A stretch of DNA of 64,000 nt from Christensenellaceae bacterium OttesenSCG-928-K19 (GTDB lineage: Bacteria; Bacillota; Clostridia; Christensenellales; Christensenellaceae): positions 1 to 64,000 of the forward strand of contig JAJDHD010000006.1 of assembly GCA_030266015.1 (NCBI GenBank), given 5' to 3'. Below are positions 17,775 to 25,520 of the stretch, piece after piece. Each line of letters opens with the position of its first letter. Within the stretch, counting starts at the first letter, position 1. A model generated the notes under the pieces. That model was not told where the DNA came from, made no database searches, and saw nothing but the letters and a program-made list of their open reading frames with translations. The translations under genes and the position numbers were made by a program.

Positions 17775-17782
17775 CGCCTTTT

Positions 17783-18253
17783 ATGTCCGGCGAGGATATA
17801 CGAGCGCTACAAACAAAACTGAAATCTCTCAATTATCCGCTTGGTGATCTGGATGGCATTTTTGGAACAAAAACACATCAATCGGTTGTAAGCTACCAGA
17901 AAGATAAAAAGTTGAAAGATGATGGCATTGTTGGAAGTGCTACATGGAGTAGCCTTGGTGGAGTATATAAAGCAAGCTCTAATCAGACTTCCGGAGCAAC
18001 TTCTACATCCAATGTAAGCAAGTATAAGCTGACGAGGATATTGAAATACTTATCCCCTTGCATGACCGGTAATGATGTGAAAGAACTTCAAAAGGTATTG
18101 GCGAAGTATACGACTTCCGTTGGAAAGATAGACGGCATCTTTGGGAGCAAGACAAGGGATGCAGTAAAATTCGTACAGAGAAAATTAAAAATAAAGGACG
18201 ATGGAATCGTCGGTCAGAAAACCTGCGAAGCGATTGGTTGGCAATGGAAATAG
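17783..18253 (+). CDS. Two peptidoglycan-binding domains, N-terminally truncated
   Basis: 156 residues made of two PG_binding_1 domains. The first starts RLLKISTPFMSGEDIRALQT (reading upstream of the ATG, from about 17,756) and the second RILKYLSPCMTGNDVKELQK. Each ends in the GIxGxxTW or KTCEAIGW turn. Homology of the first repeat runs upstream of the only start codon, so the gene has lost its 5' part. The missing part was probably a cell-wall hydrolase domain, as in amidases and endolysins with such C-termini. It has no Shine-Dalgarno. It ends 2 bases before a strong terminator. Confidence 0.75.
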   Translation: MSGEDIRALQTKLKSLNYPLGDLDGIFGTKTHQSVVSYQKDKKLKDDGIVGSATWSSLGGVYKASSNQTSGATSTSNVSKYKLTRILKYLSPCMTGNDVKELQKVLAKYTTSVGKIDGIFGSKTRDAVKFVQRKLKIKDDGIVGQKTCEAIGWQWK

Positions 18254-18254
18254 A

Positions 18255-18283
18255 AAATGGTGCTTTCGAGCACCATTTTTTTT
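18255..18283 (+). terminator. Strong terminator after the peptidoglycan-binding fragment
   Basis: AAATGGTGC-TTTCGA-GCACCATT followed by eight T residues, right after the TAG stop at 18251-18253. Confidence 0.9.
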
Positions 18284-18286
18284 GCT

Positions 18287-18303
18287 AGTGTTACGCTGAT
18301 ATC
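18287..18303. repeat. Right-end copy of the integrase-upstream repeat
   Basis: AGTGTTACGCTGATATC, the inverted copy of 12289-12305 (17 of 17 bases). Confidence 0.7.
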
Positions 18304-18312
18304 ATTGTAGAA

Positions 18313-18336
18313 TTTGACACCTTATTGACACCTTAT
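18313..18336. repeat. Right arm-type repeat, tandem TGACACCTTAT
   Basis: Perfect 24-bp copy, same orientation, of 11031-11054. It lies about 125 bases inside the right core. Confidence 0.7.
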
Positions 18337-18343
18337 CTTTCGA

Positions 18344-18370
18344 TTTCAGACGATCTGAAACGGTTTTTTT
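18344..18370 (+). terminator. Hairpin with T-run at the right end of the element
   Basis: TTTCAGA-CGA-TCTGAAA followed by CGG and seven T residues. It would stop rightward transcription from the element before the response regulator region. Confidence 0.6.
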
Positions 18371-18446
18371 CGGTGTTTTTGAGATGTAACCCTAAAATCA
18401 GATTACTTAGAAACCCGCTGTATAAAGCTATTTCAACATCTTCCTA

Positions 18447-19133
18447 TTACTTCGCGGTAAAATAGTAGCCCACTCCCCATTTCGTCAATATATATTCTGG
18501 TTTTGCCGGGTTTTTCTCGATTTTCTCGCGCAGCCTGCGAATGTGCACGTCAACCGTGCGCAGGTCGCCCTGATGCTTCCATACCAGGTCCAGCAGTGTG
18601 TTCCTGTCAAACACTTTCCCACGATTACTGATAAACAGATTAAGCAAATCAAATTCCTTTGCGGTGAGGTCAATCTCTTTGCCGTCAATCTCCACACTAC
18701 GGTTAATCAAAAACACCTTCATGTCTTTTATTTTTACCGTCTGGTTCTGCACAGGCGATTTACCTGCCGTTGCCCTGCGTAAAATCGTTTTAATGCGCGC
18801 TTTCAACTCCAGCATATTAAAAGGCTTTGTCATATAGTCATCGGCGCCAAACTCCAACCCCATGATTTTGTCCATATCCTCGCCTTTTGCCGTCAACATA
18901 ATAATGGGTACATCTGATATACTGCGAATTTTCTGACACACTTCCATTCCATCCATTTTAGGAAGCATTACGTCCAAAAGGACAAGGTCGTGCTTTTCCG
19001 GGTCAAAAACCTCCATGGCTTCTTCTCCGTCATACGCCACATCGATTCCATATCCCTCCTGCTGCTCCAGGTTGAATCGCAATCCTTTTACCAATGTCGG
19101 TTCATCGTCCACAATCAAAATATTTTTTGACAT
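18447..19133 (-). CDS. OmpR/PhoB-type response regulator (3' end supplied by the integrated element)
   Basis: A full-length 228-residue regulator. The receiver domain (1-120) has the acidic pair DDE, the phospho-acceptor Asp in LVLLDVMLPKMDG, and Lys in YMTKPFNMLELKARI. The winged-helix DNA-binding domain (about 130-228) ends LTKWGVGYYFTAK. WalR/PhoP-like in length and motifs. Its natural partner kinase gene is now 7.5 kb away beyond the element. The last codons differ from the displaced end (FTAK here, FAAK at 10938), which shows that the element carried its own replacement 3' end and restored the frame. GGAG lies upstream of the ATG. Confidence 0.93.
   Translation of the reverse strand: MSKNILIVDDEPTLVKGLRFNLEQQEGYGIDVAYDGEEAMEVFDPEKHDLVLLDVMLPKMDGMEVCQKIRSISDVPIIMLTAKGEDMDKIMGLEFGADDYMTKPFNMLELKARIKTILRRATAGKSPVQNQTVKIKDMKVFLINRSVEIDGKEIDLTAKEFDLLNLFISNRGKVFDRNTLLDLVWKHQGDLRTVDVHIRRLREKIEKNPAKPEYILTKWGVGYYFTAK
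18459..18483. repeat. Right attachment core (inside the response regulator gene)
   Basis: 25-bp direct repeat of 10950-10974 with one mismatch at 18474. It encodes KWGVGYYF of the regulator. Confidence 0.85.
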
Positions 19134-19316
19134 AACACGCTCCTAACTGTTTATTTCACAGTATAGTACTAAAACCAGTACCTGCTTTTGACGTATTCCC
19201 TTTCAATTCAGTTCCCACGCCCGCCTCTTTAAAAATATTATAGCACAATTCACTTGGAATGATAATACCCAGACTGTCGGCGGTTGCGCAGGGTCACCGC
19301 AGCACCCATAGGCAAA

Positions 19317-19345
19317 TTGCATTGCGTTATTTTTTGTTGTATACT
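19317..19345 (+). promoter_or_regulatory. Promoter of the amidohydrolase gene
   Basis: TTGCAT (19317-19322), 17-base spacer, TATACT (19340-19345). The Shine-Dalgarno AGGAGG follows at 19362-19367. Confidence 0.65.
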
Positions 19346-19373
19346 ATGTTTTGTTATTTTTAGGAGGAAAAAG

Positions 19374-20165
19374 ATGATCATAGACATGCATGTGCATATT
19401 TTTAAAGACAGTATTGCAAAAAAAGCCCACGCAAAGTTGACCGGCACGGCACAAATCCCCTGCTATACAGATCTTACAGAGCAAACAACACGACAAAAGC
19501 TGGACGAATGGGGTGTCGGCCTCGGCGTTGTTTTACCCATTGCAACAAAACCAAGCCAGCAGGCCGTCATCAACGATTGGGCAAAAACAGTACAGCACGG
19601 CAACCTGATTTGCTTTGGCACTGTACATCCAAACGCGTCGGACGCGCTTTCTGTTCTTGATACTATAAAAGAATATGGTTTTTACGGAGTCAAGCTCCAC
19701 CCAGATTATCAGGATTTTTTTCCAGATGAGGAAAAGTATTTCCCGCTATATGAGAAGACGATAGCATTGGACCTGCCGGTGTCCTTCCACGCGGGTTTCG
19801 ACCCGGTGTCTCCCGACGTAATCCACGCATCCCCCGAGCGTATCCGCAATGTCATAAAGACTTTTCCCGATCTGAAGCTGATTGCCGCACATCTGGGCGG
19901 CCATATGCAATATGACGAAGCGGAAAAATATATCGTGGGCCTGGATACCTTTATTGATATTTCCATGGCTCCGCCTACCTGCCCGCAGGATCAGTTTGAA
20001 CGCATTATTAAAAACCATGGGATCGAAAAAGTTTTATTCGGCTCTGATTGTCCGTGGACTTTCCCGGATATGGAACTTGATATGCTGCGAAAAGCACATC
20101 TCACGCAGGATGAGATGGACCAGATCCTTTACAAAAACGCGCAAAAGCTGCTGAAACTAGGTTAA
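19374..20165 (+). CDS. Metal-dependent amidohydrolase (amidohydrolase-2 family)
   Basis: About 263 residues from the ATG at 19374, chosen for the AGGAGG seven bases upstream; an earlier in-frame start adds a spurious hydrophobic stretch. The TIM-barrel metal site is visible: IIDMHVHIF (first two His), GVKLHPDYQDF (Lys/His strand), VSFHAGFD, LIAAHLGGHM, and the late Asp in LFGSDCPWTF. This set resembles the aminocarboxymuconate decarboxylase-like branch of hydrolases and decarboxylases. The substrate is unknown. It overlaps by 4 bases the stop of the convergent ABC transporter gene. Confidence 0.85.
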   Translation: MIIDMHVHIFKDSIAKKAHAKLTGTAQIPCYTDLTEQTTRQKLDEWGVGLGVVLPIATKPSQQAVINDWAKTVQHGNLICFGTVHPNASDALSVLDTIKEYGFYGVKLHPDYQDFFPDEEKYFPLYEKTIALDLPVSFHAGFDPVSPDVIHASPERIRNVIKTFPDLKLIAAHLGGHMQYDEAEKYIVGLDTFIDISMAPPTCPQDQFERIIKNHGIEKVLFGSDCPWTFPDMELDMLRKAHLTQDEMDQILYKNAQKLLKLG

Positions 20166-21904
20166 TCATTCAACCCTTCAAACTGCATATTGTAGTATTT
20201 GGCATACAGCCCATTCTTTTCCATCAGCTCAGCATGGGCGCCACGTTCCACAATCCCTTTTTCATTCATCACAACAATTTCATCCGCATTTCGAATGGTG
20301 GATAGCCGATGTGCTATCACAATTGTTGTCCGCCCTACGGAAAGTTTTTCCAGTGCATCCTGGATATGCAGTTCGCTTTCATTGTCCAGCGCAGATGTTG
20401 CTTCATCCAATATTAAAATTTTGGGGTTTTTCAAAAACACACGCGCAATAGCAATTCGTTGCTTTTGCCCACCGGAAAGACGCGCCCCGCGTTCCCCAAC
20501 GTTCGTATTATACCCCTCGGGCAGGCTTACTATAAATTCATGGATATTTGCCTGCTTCGCAGCCTCTACAATCTCCCCATCTGTAGCATCCAGCTTACCA
20601 TAAGCAATATTGTCACGCACCGTACCGCCAAACATATAAACATCCTGCTGCACAATGCCCATCGCGCTACGCAATGACTTTAATGTAGCACTACGCACAT
20701 CTGTTCCGTCTATACTCACACTGCCCTCCGCCACATCATAAAAACGCGGCAACAGTGAACAGAATGTTGTCTTTCCTCCGCCGGAAGGCCCCACAAGCGC
20801 AACCGTTTTCCCCGCAGGAATCCCCAGCGTAACATCCTCCAGTACATTTGTGCTGTCATCGTCATAATGAAAAGACACATGGCTGTATACAATATTACCT
20901 TGCACATCTTCCAGCGGCCTCGCATCCGGTCTGTCCACGATTTCCGGTTCTGTATCCACTACTTCTTTAAAACGCTTAAATCCAGCAAACCCTTTTTGAA
21001 ACTGCTCTGTAAAATTAATCAACACGTCAATCGGATTTACAAAAATCCCAATATACAGCGCATAAATTGCAAGCTCTGTCACTTTTAGTGTTCCGTTCGC
21101 AATAAACAGGCCACCCGCTACAAGCACTGTGGCATACAGCATTCCGGTAAAAAACGTGTTGCCCGCATGGAAGTTAGCCATCACATGGTAGCTATCCTTC
21201 TTTGACTCCAGGAACAGGTCGTTGCTTTCGCGAAACTTTTCCCGCTCCCAGTCCTCATTAGCAAATGATTTCACTACGCGGATGCCAGCAAGGCTATCCT
21301 GCACCTGTGAGTTCACACCGGCAATTTTCTTGCGGTTATCTGTAAAAACCCGCTGCATTTTCTTATTTTTACTCAAACTGAAAAGAATCATGGTTACTGT
21401 AACCGCAAGCAATATCAACGTCATGGGCACATTAATCATCAGCAACAGCACAAACGACCCTATTATTTTTAAAGCGGATATCACATAGTTTTCCGGCCCG
21501 TGGTGCGCCAGCTCCGAAATATCAAATAAATCGGAGACAATTTTAGACATCATGTCGCCCGTATTATTTTTGTCATAATAGGAAAAAGACAATCTCTGCA
21601 TATGGTTAAACAAATCCTGTCGCATGTCGCTTTCCATATGCGCACCCATAATATGCCCCCAGGACGTAATATAATATTGACAACCATACCGTACCAGATA
21701 CATTACCACCAGCCCGCACGCCACCCAAACAATCATCCGCAGTATTTCTGCCGGTGATTCTAAAAATAACCCATTCACAAGTATATTCAATATTTGCGGG
21801 AATGCCAGATCTATCACAGAAACAACAATGGCACAAATCATATCCCAGACAAATATCTTTTTATATGGCTTATAATAAGCAAGAAAACTCTTCAGTAATT
21901 CCAT
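20162..21904 (-). CDS. ABC exporter, fused permease and ATPase half-transporter
   Basis: A 580-residue MsbA/LmrA-like half transporter. The six-helix membrane domain covers about 1-310. The nucleotide-binding domain has Walker A GPSGGGKTTFCSLL, a Q-loop near GIVQQDVYMFGG, signature LSGGQKQRIAIAR, Walker B ILILDEATSALD and the H-loop IVIAHRLST. It would work as a homodimer exporting a lipid, drug or peptide; there is no second half-transporter gene beside it. It probably shares a transcript with the upstream foldase lipoprotein gene, which ends 36 bases before its start. Confidence 0.92.
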   Translation of the reverse strand: MELLKSFLAYYKPYKKIFVWDMICAIVVSVIDLAFPQILNILVNGLFLESPAEILRMIVWVACGLVVMYLVRYGCQYYITSWGHIMGAHMESDMRQDLFNHMQRLSFSYYDKNNTGDMMSKIVSDLFDISELAHHGPENYVISALKIIGSFVLLLMINVPMTLILLAVTVTMILFSLSKNKKMQRVFTDNRKKIAGVNSQVQDSLAGIRVVKSFANEDWEREKFRESNDLFLESKKDSYHVMANFHAGNTFFTGMLYATVLVAGGLFIANGTLKVTELAIYALYIGIFVNPIDVLINFTEQFQKGFAGFKRFKEVVDTEPEIVDRPDARPLEDVQGNIVYSHVSFHYDDDSTNVLEDVTLGIPAGKTVALVGPSGGGKTTFCSLLPRFYDVAEGSVSIDGTDVRSATLKSLRSAMGIVQQDVYMFGGTVRDNIAYGKLDATDGEIVEAAKQANIHEFIVSLPEGYNTNVGERGARLSGGQKQRIAIARVFLKNPKILILDEATSALDNESELHIQDALEKLSVGRTTIVIAHRLSTIRNADEIVVMNEKGIVERGAHAELMEKNGLYAKYYNMQFEGLND

Positions 21905-21940
21905 ACTCTACATTAAACTCCGATATTAGTGATATATTCT

Positions 21941-23146
21941 TCACGACAACTCATGATAGACAATATCGGCAGCTTCTACCCATTCGTCAATCATGCTGTT
22001 CCAAAACTCCTCAGCACGCTGTTCACCAACCGTGGATAATATCTCTTCTTCTACATCCGCATATGGCACCGGCCCCGCTTCGGGTCTGGAAACCATTTTG
22101 ATAATGTGATATCCATATTCAGACTCAACCAAATCAGGCGTGACATCCCCAACATTTTTAAGAGCCAGGGAGGCTGCCTCAAAGCTTTCTACAAAGCCAG
22201 ACCCTTCATATACAAAATATCCTTCCGGATAATAAGACATACCGGTATCCTCTCCATACTCTTCGATTAAAGCTTCAAAATCATCACCCTCCAACGCTTT
22301 TTTTAGCACCTCTTCTGCTCTTGGTCTGATTTCATCCAAGGCCTCCTGACGCAACGCATTCGCTTCTTCCGTCTTTCCATCCTGCTCCAACATAGAAATC
22401 TCGCTAAGCGTCTCGTCCGAGATTTTTACCAGCACATGCTTCACGTACAGTGTGTCCTGTGCTACCAAAGAAGGTGTATAGATTGTGATCTCCTGCCCCC
22501 CATTGATGTAATTTTCAAATGCCGCCCGAGGATCTTCAACGTCTTGAGCCTCCAGCCGCTCCAGATTTTCATCATAATATAGCTTCACGTCTTTTTCCGT
22601 CATCTGGTAGCCTTCCATAATTGCAGCATACAGCTTGTTTATGATCAGGCTTTTCTTTTGTTCTTCTATCATCGAATCCTTCGTTACACCAGACTCTTCT
22701 AAATATTCATTGTAACGTGTTCGTGTAATTCCAGCGATATCCGCCCCCGGATCATCTTGTACTTCCGTTTCCACTTCTTCTTGCAGACTGCTCCAAAGGG
22801 AGGTAAAGGATGCTTCTACCGAATTTTCAATCTCCTGAATTTCCTCGGCGCTCAACTTTGCAATTCCCATTTCCTCAGCCTTTTGCATCACAACTTCTAT
22901 CAGCACCAAATTTTCCACAACCGCGTTTTTATACTCATCGGCCTCTTCTTCCGTCATGCCTGCAGTCATCGTATCGGCCGTCAGATCATAATCGCTTAGC
23001 GATGCATTAAGCAAGTCAAGATATTCCTGTCTTGCAATAGCTACACCATTCACTTTTGCTACAACACCGCCGCCCGCGCAGCTTAAAACAGGCAAAACCA
23101 CCAGTACACACAACGCCACCAAAATAATCTTTTTATTAAATCTCAT
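21941..23146 (-). CDS. PrsA/SurA-like foldase lipoprotein with parvulin-type domain
   Basis: About 401 residues from the ATG at 23146, preceded by GGAGG with a 4-base gap; the upstream in-frame extension lacks a ribosome site. The lipoprotein signal is KIILVALCVLVVLPVLSCAG with lipidation at Cys. A SurA_N-like helical region (about 25-190) includes VNGVAIARQEYLDL. A parvulin-like rotamase domain (about 235-375) has ARHVLV-type DTLYVKHVLVKISDE, the FEALIEEYGEDTG turn and ESEYGYHIIKMVSRPEAG. It should help secreted proteins fold outside the membrane. Confidence 0.87.
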   Translation of the reverse strand: MRFNKKIILVALCVLVVLPVLSCAGGGVVAKVNGVAIARQEYLDLLNASLSDYDLTADTMTAGMTEEEADEYKNAVVENLVLIEVVMQKAEEMGIAKLSAEEIQEIENSVEASFTSLWSSLQEEVETEVQDDPGADIAGITRTRYNEYLEESGVTKDSMIEEQKKSLIINKLYAAIMEGYQMTEKDVKLYYDENLERLEAQDVEDPRAAFENYINGGQEITIYTPSLVAQDTLYVKHVLVKISDETLSEISMLEQDGKTEEANALRQEALDEIRPRAEEVLKKALEGDDFEALIEEYGEDTGMSYYPEGYFVYEGSGFVESFEAASLALKNVGDVTPDLVESEYGYHIIKMVSRPEAGPVPYADVEEEILSTVGEQRAEEFWNSMIDEWVEAADIVYHELS

Positions 23147-23356
23147 GTTTCCTCCAATGAAAATCAAATCCAATACCCATGTTATTATCATCGATCTCGC
23201 CAAATATAGCAAGCGGTTGACATCAACACCTCTATTAAAATATAGTAATCAGTATAATAGATTTTATATAGAAATGCGTAAATATTTCATAACAAACATT
23301 TTTAAAAATAATTGCATTGCCCTTCTCATTATGATAATATTAATTCCATCCGTTAC

Positions 23357-23445
23357 GCCGAAATGGCGGAATTGGCAGACGCACAGGACTTAAAATCCTG
23401 CGGAGGTTAAACTCCGTGTGGGTTCGATTCCCACTTTCGGCACCA
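23357..23445 (+). tRNA. tRNA-Leu (anticodon UAA), CCA encoded
   Basis: The acceptor stem GCCGAAA pairs with TTTCGGC. The anticodon stem-loop CAGGA-CTTAAAA-TCCTG gives anticodon TAA for UUA codons. There is a long variable arm (GCGGAGGTTAAACTCCGT), as in class II leucine tRNAs, and a T arm GTGGG-TTCGATT-CCCAC. CCA is encoded at 23443-23445. A weak hairpin with a T-run follows at about 23450-23482. Confidence 0.97.
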
Positions 23446-23549
23446 AAAAGGAATTCGCATTATAGATGCGGGTTTCTTTTTTGATTCTGAGGTTAGTATC
23501 GAACCCACGTGGGTTCATGTGAACACAAGCCAAAGGCGCAGTGTGAACT

Positions 23550-23568
23550 TTCCCACTTTTGGCACCAA
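23550..23568. repeat. Partial duplicate of the tRNA-Leu 3' end
   Basis: TTCCCACTTTTGGCACCAA repeats 23428-23446 with one mismatch, 122 bases further on. Between the copies is a perfect 16-bp palindrome (GAACCCAC-GTGGGTTC, around 23496-23511), an inverted match to the tRNA T arm. This is the usual scar left where an element once integrated into a tRNA gene. The rest of 23569-23862 holds no gene I can support. Confidence 0.6.
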
Positions 23569-23862
23569 GAAAAAATTGATGTCGCAGGCATGGGCTTTTC
23601 CTTTATTCTAAATTCGATACAAAACATACGCGAATTTATGTAATTACGACAGAAATATACATTGCAGGTTTTTCTGCTTTTGGTCTAATAATTTGATTGT
23701 TCCTTTCTCTATTACTCTTTCTAAAAATGGTCTAAATAACACAATAACAAAAAAATCGGTAATATCAGTTGTCCACCAATAAAAAATTACCCTCACTGTT
23801 TCGTAAATAGCTTAGAGTTTATATTTATAGTACTAATCAAATTTTTCCAGGAGGTAACCCCC

Positions 23863-24108
23863 GTGTTTACAATTATCTTGACAAACGGAACACAGGTTTA
23901 TGGCGACGTGATGGACAATACCGTAAAGGATTGTCCTAACACATATATGTCAACGTGTTCAAACAATGTTATTTCGCAACATCTTCGTGAAGTTAGCAAT
24001 ATGCATGGTTTTTTATTCATTCATGCCGATGATTCACCACGCAACCCCGCGGAGCTTCGGAATAAGGTCGTAAGCATAAACCCTCATCAAATTGAAATCA
24101 TGTATTAA
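23863..24108 (+). CDS. Small protein of unknown function, 81 residues
   Basis: Starts at a GTG with a very good AGGAGG 8 bases upstream, which makes it a credible gene despite its size. The product is soluble, begins MFTIILTNGTQVYGDVMD and ends NPHQIEIMY. It has no signal peptide, no membrane segment and three cysteines (CP, CS, none in CxxC). I recognise no family. It lies between tRNA-Leu and a sigma-28-linked gene and has no partner in its direction. Confidence 0.6.
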   Translation: MFTIILTNGTQVYGDVMDNTVKDCPNTYMSTCSNNVISQHLREVSNMHGFLFIHADDSPRNPAELRNKVVSINPHQIEIMY

Positions 24109-24195
24109 AACATTTTATTTGCTGTTTTCCCCCTCTACAAATATAAAAAGCCGCCTGTATGGCGACCTTTTATATAAGATATTGTATAGGTTTAT

Positions 24196-24909
24196 TTATT
24201 CTTCTCCATTTTCCCAAGCATCAAAGCCAGTCATCACTGCATCATATGTTTTCTGGCTTATTTCCGGCATCTTGTCCCGTCCGCCAAACATATTTGCAAC
24301 TTCATCAAATCCTTTAATAAATGCATTTTTTAGCACATCTATTTTGCTGGGATCTCCACCACTGATTGCTTTAGCAAAGTCAAGTATGTTCTGGCTGACC
24401 TGCTTTACACCAAGGGGGCCGTCTTCGCCAATCAAACCTGCGGCCTCGTCGCGAGTCGCCTGGTCTATCTCTACCATTCCACCGTTTGCGGAAATCTGCT
24501 CCATACTAAAGCTATAGGATTCATAATTGAAGTTGAAATTAAATTCCGAATCCCCATTTGCGAAGCTGAAGTCAAACTTAAAAGAGAAAAACTCTTCTGA
24601 AATGTTTGTCAGACTGCTGCTTACATTGTTTTGGTTGCCCAAAAGCTTGTTCACCATGTTTTGCAGCGTAGTCAAATTTTGCTGTGTCACCTGTTTTAAC
24701 GCATTTGCTTTTGCAGTGTCTCGTGTATATATCTTGTTGTTTGGTGCTGCATCTTTTGCTGATTGGCTGCTAAGTTCCAATTCATCTGTAATCACAGTAT
24801 CTGCAGAGTTCGTTTTGCCGTTAGTATTGTTTGTAGAAGCCTGGTCTGGATTTGTTTTAGCCGCATAGGCATTATAGCCTTGATTTGATACACCATTAAT
24901 GTTACTCAT
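24196..24909 (-). CDS. Unknown 237-residue protein under a sigma-28-like promoter
   Basis: The protein starts MSNINGVSNQGYNAYAAKT, with a low-complexity Asn/Thr-rich segment to about residue 60. A helical stretch follows (KQVTQQNLTTLQNMVNKLLG), then a repetitive Phe/Asn-rich beta region (FSFKFDFSFANGDSEFNFNF), and a C-terminal helical part (IDVLKNAFIKGFDEVANMFGG...EISQKTYDAVMTGFDAW). There is no signal peptide. The ATG has a GGAGGG Shine-Dalgarno. The disordered N-terminus and helical end recall secreted flagellar accessory or axial proteins, and the promoter points the same way; the function is otherwise unknown. Confidence 0.75.
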   Translation of the reverse strand: MSNINGVSNQGYNAYAAKTNPDQASTNNTNGKTNSADTVITDELELSSQSAKDAAPNNKIYTRDTAKANALKQVTQQNLTTLQNMVNKLLGNQNNVSSSLTNISEEFFSFKFDFSFANGDSEFNFNFNYESYSFSMEQISANGGMVEIDQATRDEAAGLIGEDGPLGVKQVSQNILDFAKAISGGDPSKIDVLKNAFIKGFDEVANMFGGRDKMPEISQKTYDAVMTGFDAWENGEE

Positions 24910-24952
24910 AAGGATCCCTCCTAAAATAATTTGACATCATGTCACGTATAAC

Positions 24953-24978
24953 TATCGTAAAAATGTGTAACTACTTTA
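24953..24978 (-). promoter_or_regulatory. Sigma-28-like promoter of the 237-residue gene
   Basis: The minus strand reads GCTAAAG (TAAA at 24975-24978), 16 bases, then ACGATAG (hexamer at 24953-24958). It shares GCTAAAG and CGATAG with the flagellin promoter at 165-193. Confidence 0.6.
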
Positions 24979-25480
24979 GCGTTTGTGTTTTTCCCTGCGC
25001 ATATTTACAAGGAATTCATCGTCAATACTTCCGAATCTGCAATATTCAACTCTACACCAGCTGAATACTGCTGTCCTCACATGTATTAAAGCATAATATT
25101 ACCCGCAATGCAATCAGATATTTCCACAATCAGCAATATAACCGCCTTCTATGATAAATTTATATCGCCATATTCACCCTTTCCGTTAATATATCCAAAC
25201 ACCTTCTTCAGCAAAAGCTTTCGATAAATATAATTCTTATAGCACAATTCTACCAAGTTATTTGTTTGTTATTTCATTATTTTCGAGCGCATGTTAGTGT
25301 TTCGTGAATTTATACACATAATATTCACGTCGCTTAGTTATGGCAGCCCCACGCTTTTCTCATATTTATTAAGCTATTTTAGTGGAAGGCATATTCTCCT
25401 ACTTAGCGTTCTTAATAATACACCCATATTATTCCCAACCTCAGTCTTTCTTTGTTCATACACCTGACGATAAAAATATA
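24979..25480. other. AT-rich gap of about 500 bases without a supported gene
   Basis: Stops occur frequently in all frames. No tRNA, repeat or structured RNA is recognised. A few in-frame peptide stretches on the minus strand could be decay products of an old gene, but nothing can be named. Confidence 0.5.
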
Positions 25481-25510
25481 AAAAAAAAGAAAGCAACAGC
25501 TTTCTTTTTT
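25481..25510 (-). terminator. Terminator of the pyr operon
   Basis: The minus strand reads AAAGAAAGC-TGTT-GCTTTCTTT followed by a T-run. It lies 10 bases after the pyrE stop. Confidence 0.85.
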
Positions 25511-25520
25511 CCTTTAAATG

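Larger units (their letters stand above)
10950..18483. mobile_element. Integrated genomic element of about 7.5 kb inserted in a response regulator gene
   Basis: The boundaries are a 25-bp direct repeat with one mismatch (10950-10974 and 18459-18483), which is the 3' coding end of an OmpR-type regulator (residues KWGVGYYF). The right copy completes the intact regulator; the left copy is the displaced original end, directly before the histidine kinase gene. Inside are a tyrosine integrase and an excisionase-like gene at the left end, sub-terminal arm repeats at both ends, a dUTPase, a broken surface-protein gene, a chimeric ribonucleotide reductase and a peptidoglycan-binding fragment. The middle is visibly richer in GC than the flanks. 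It has no conjugation or capsid genes and looks like a deleted remnant of a larger element. Confidence 0.85.
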
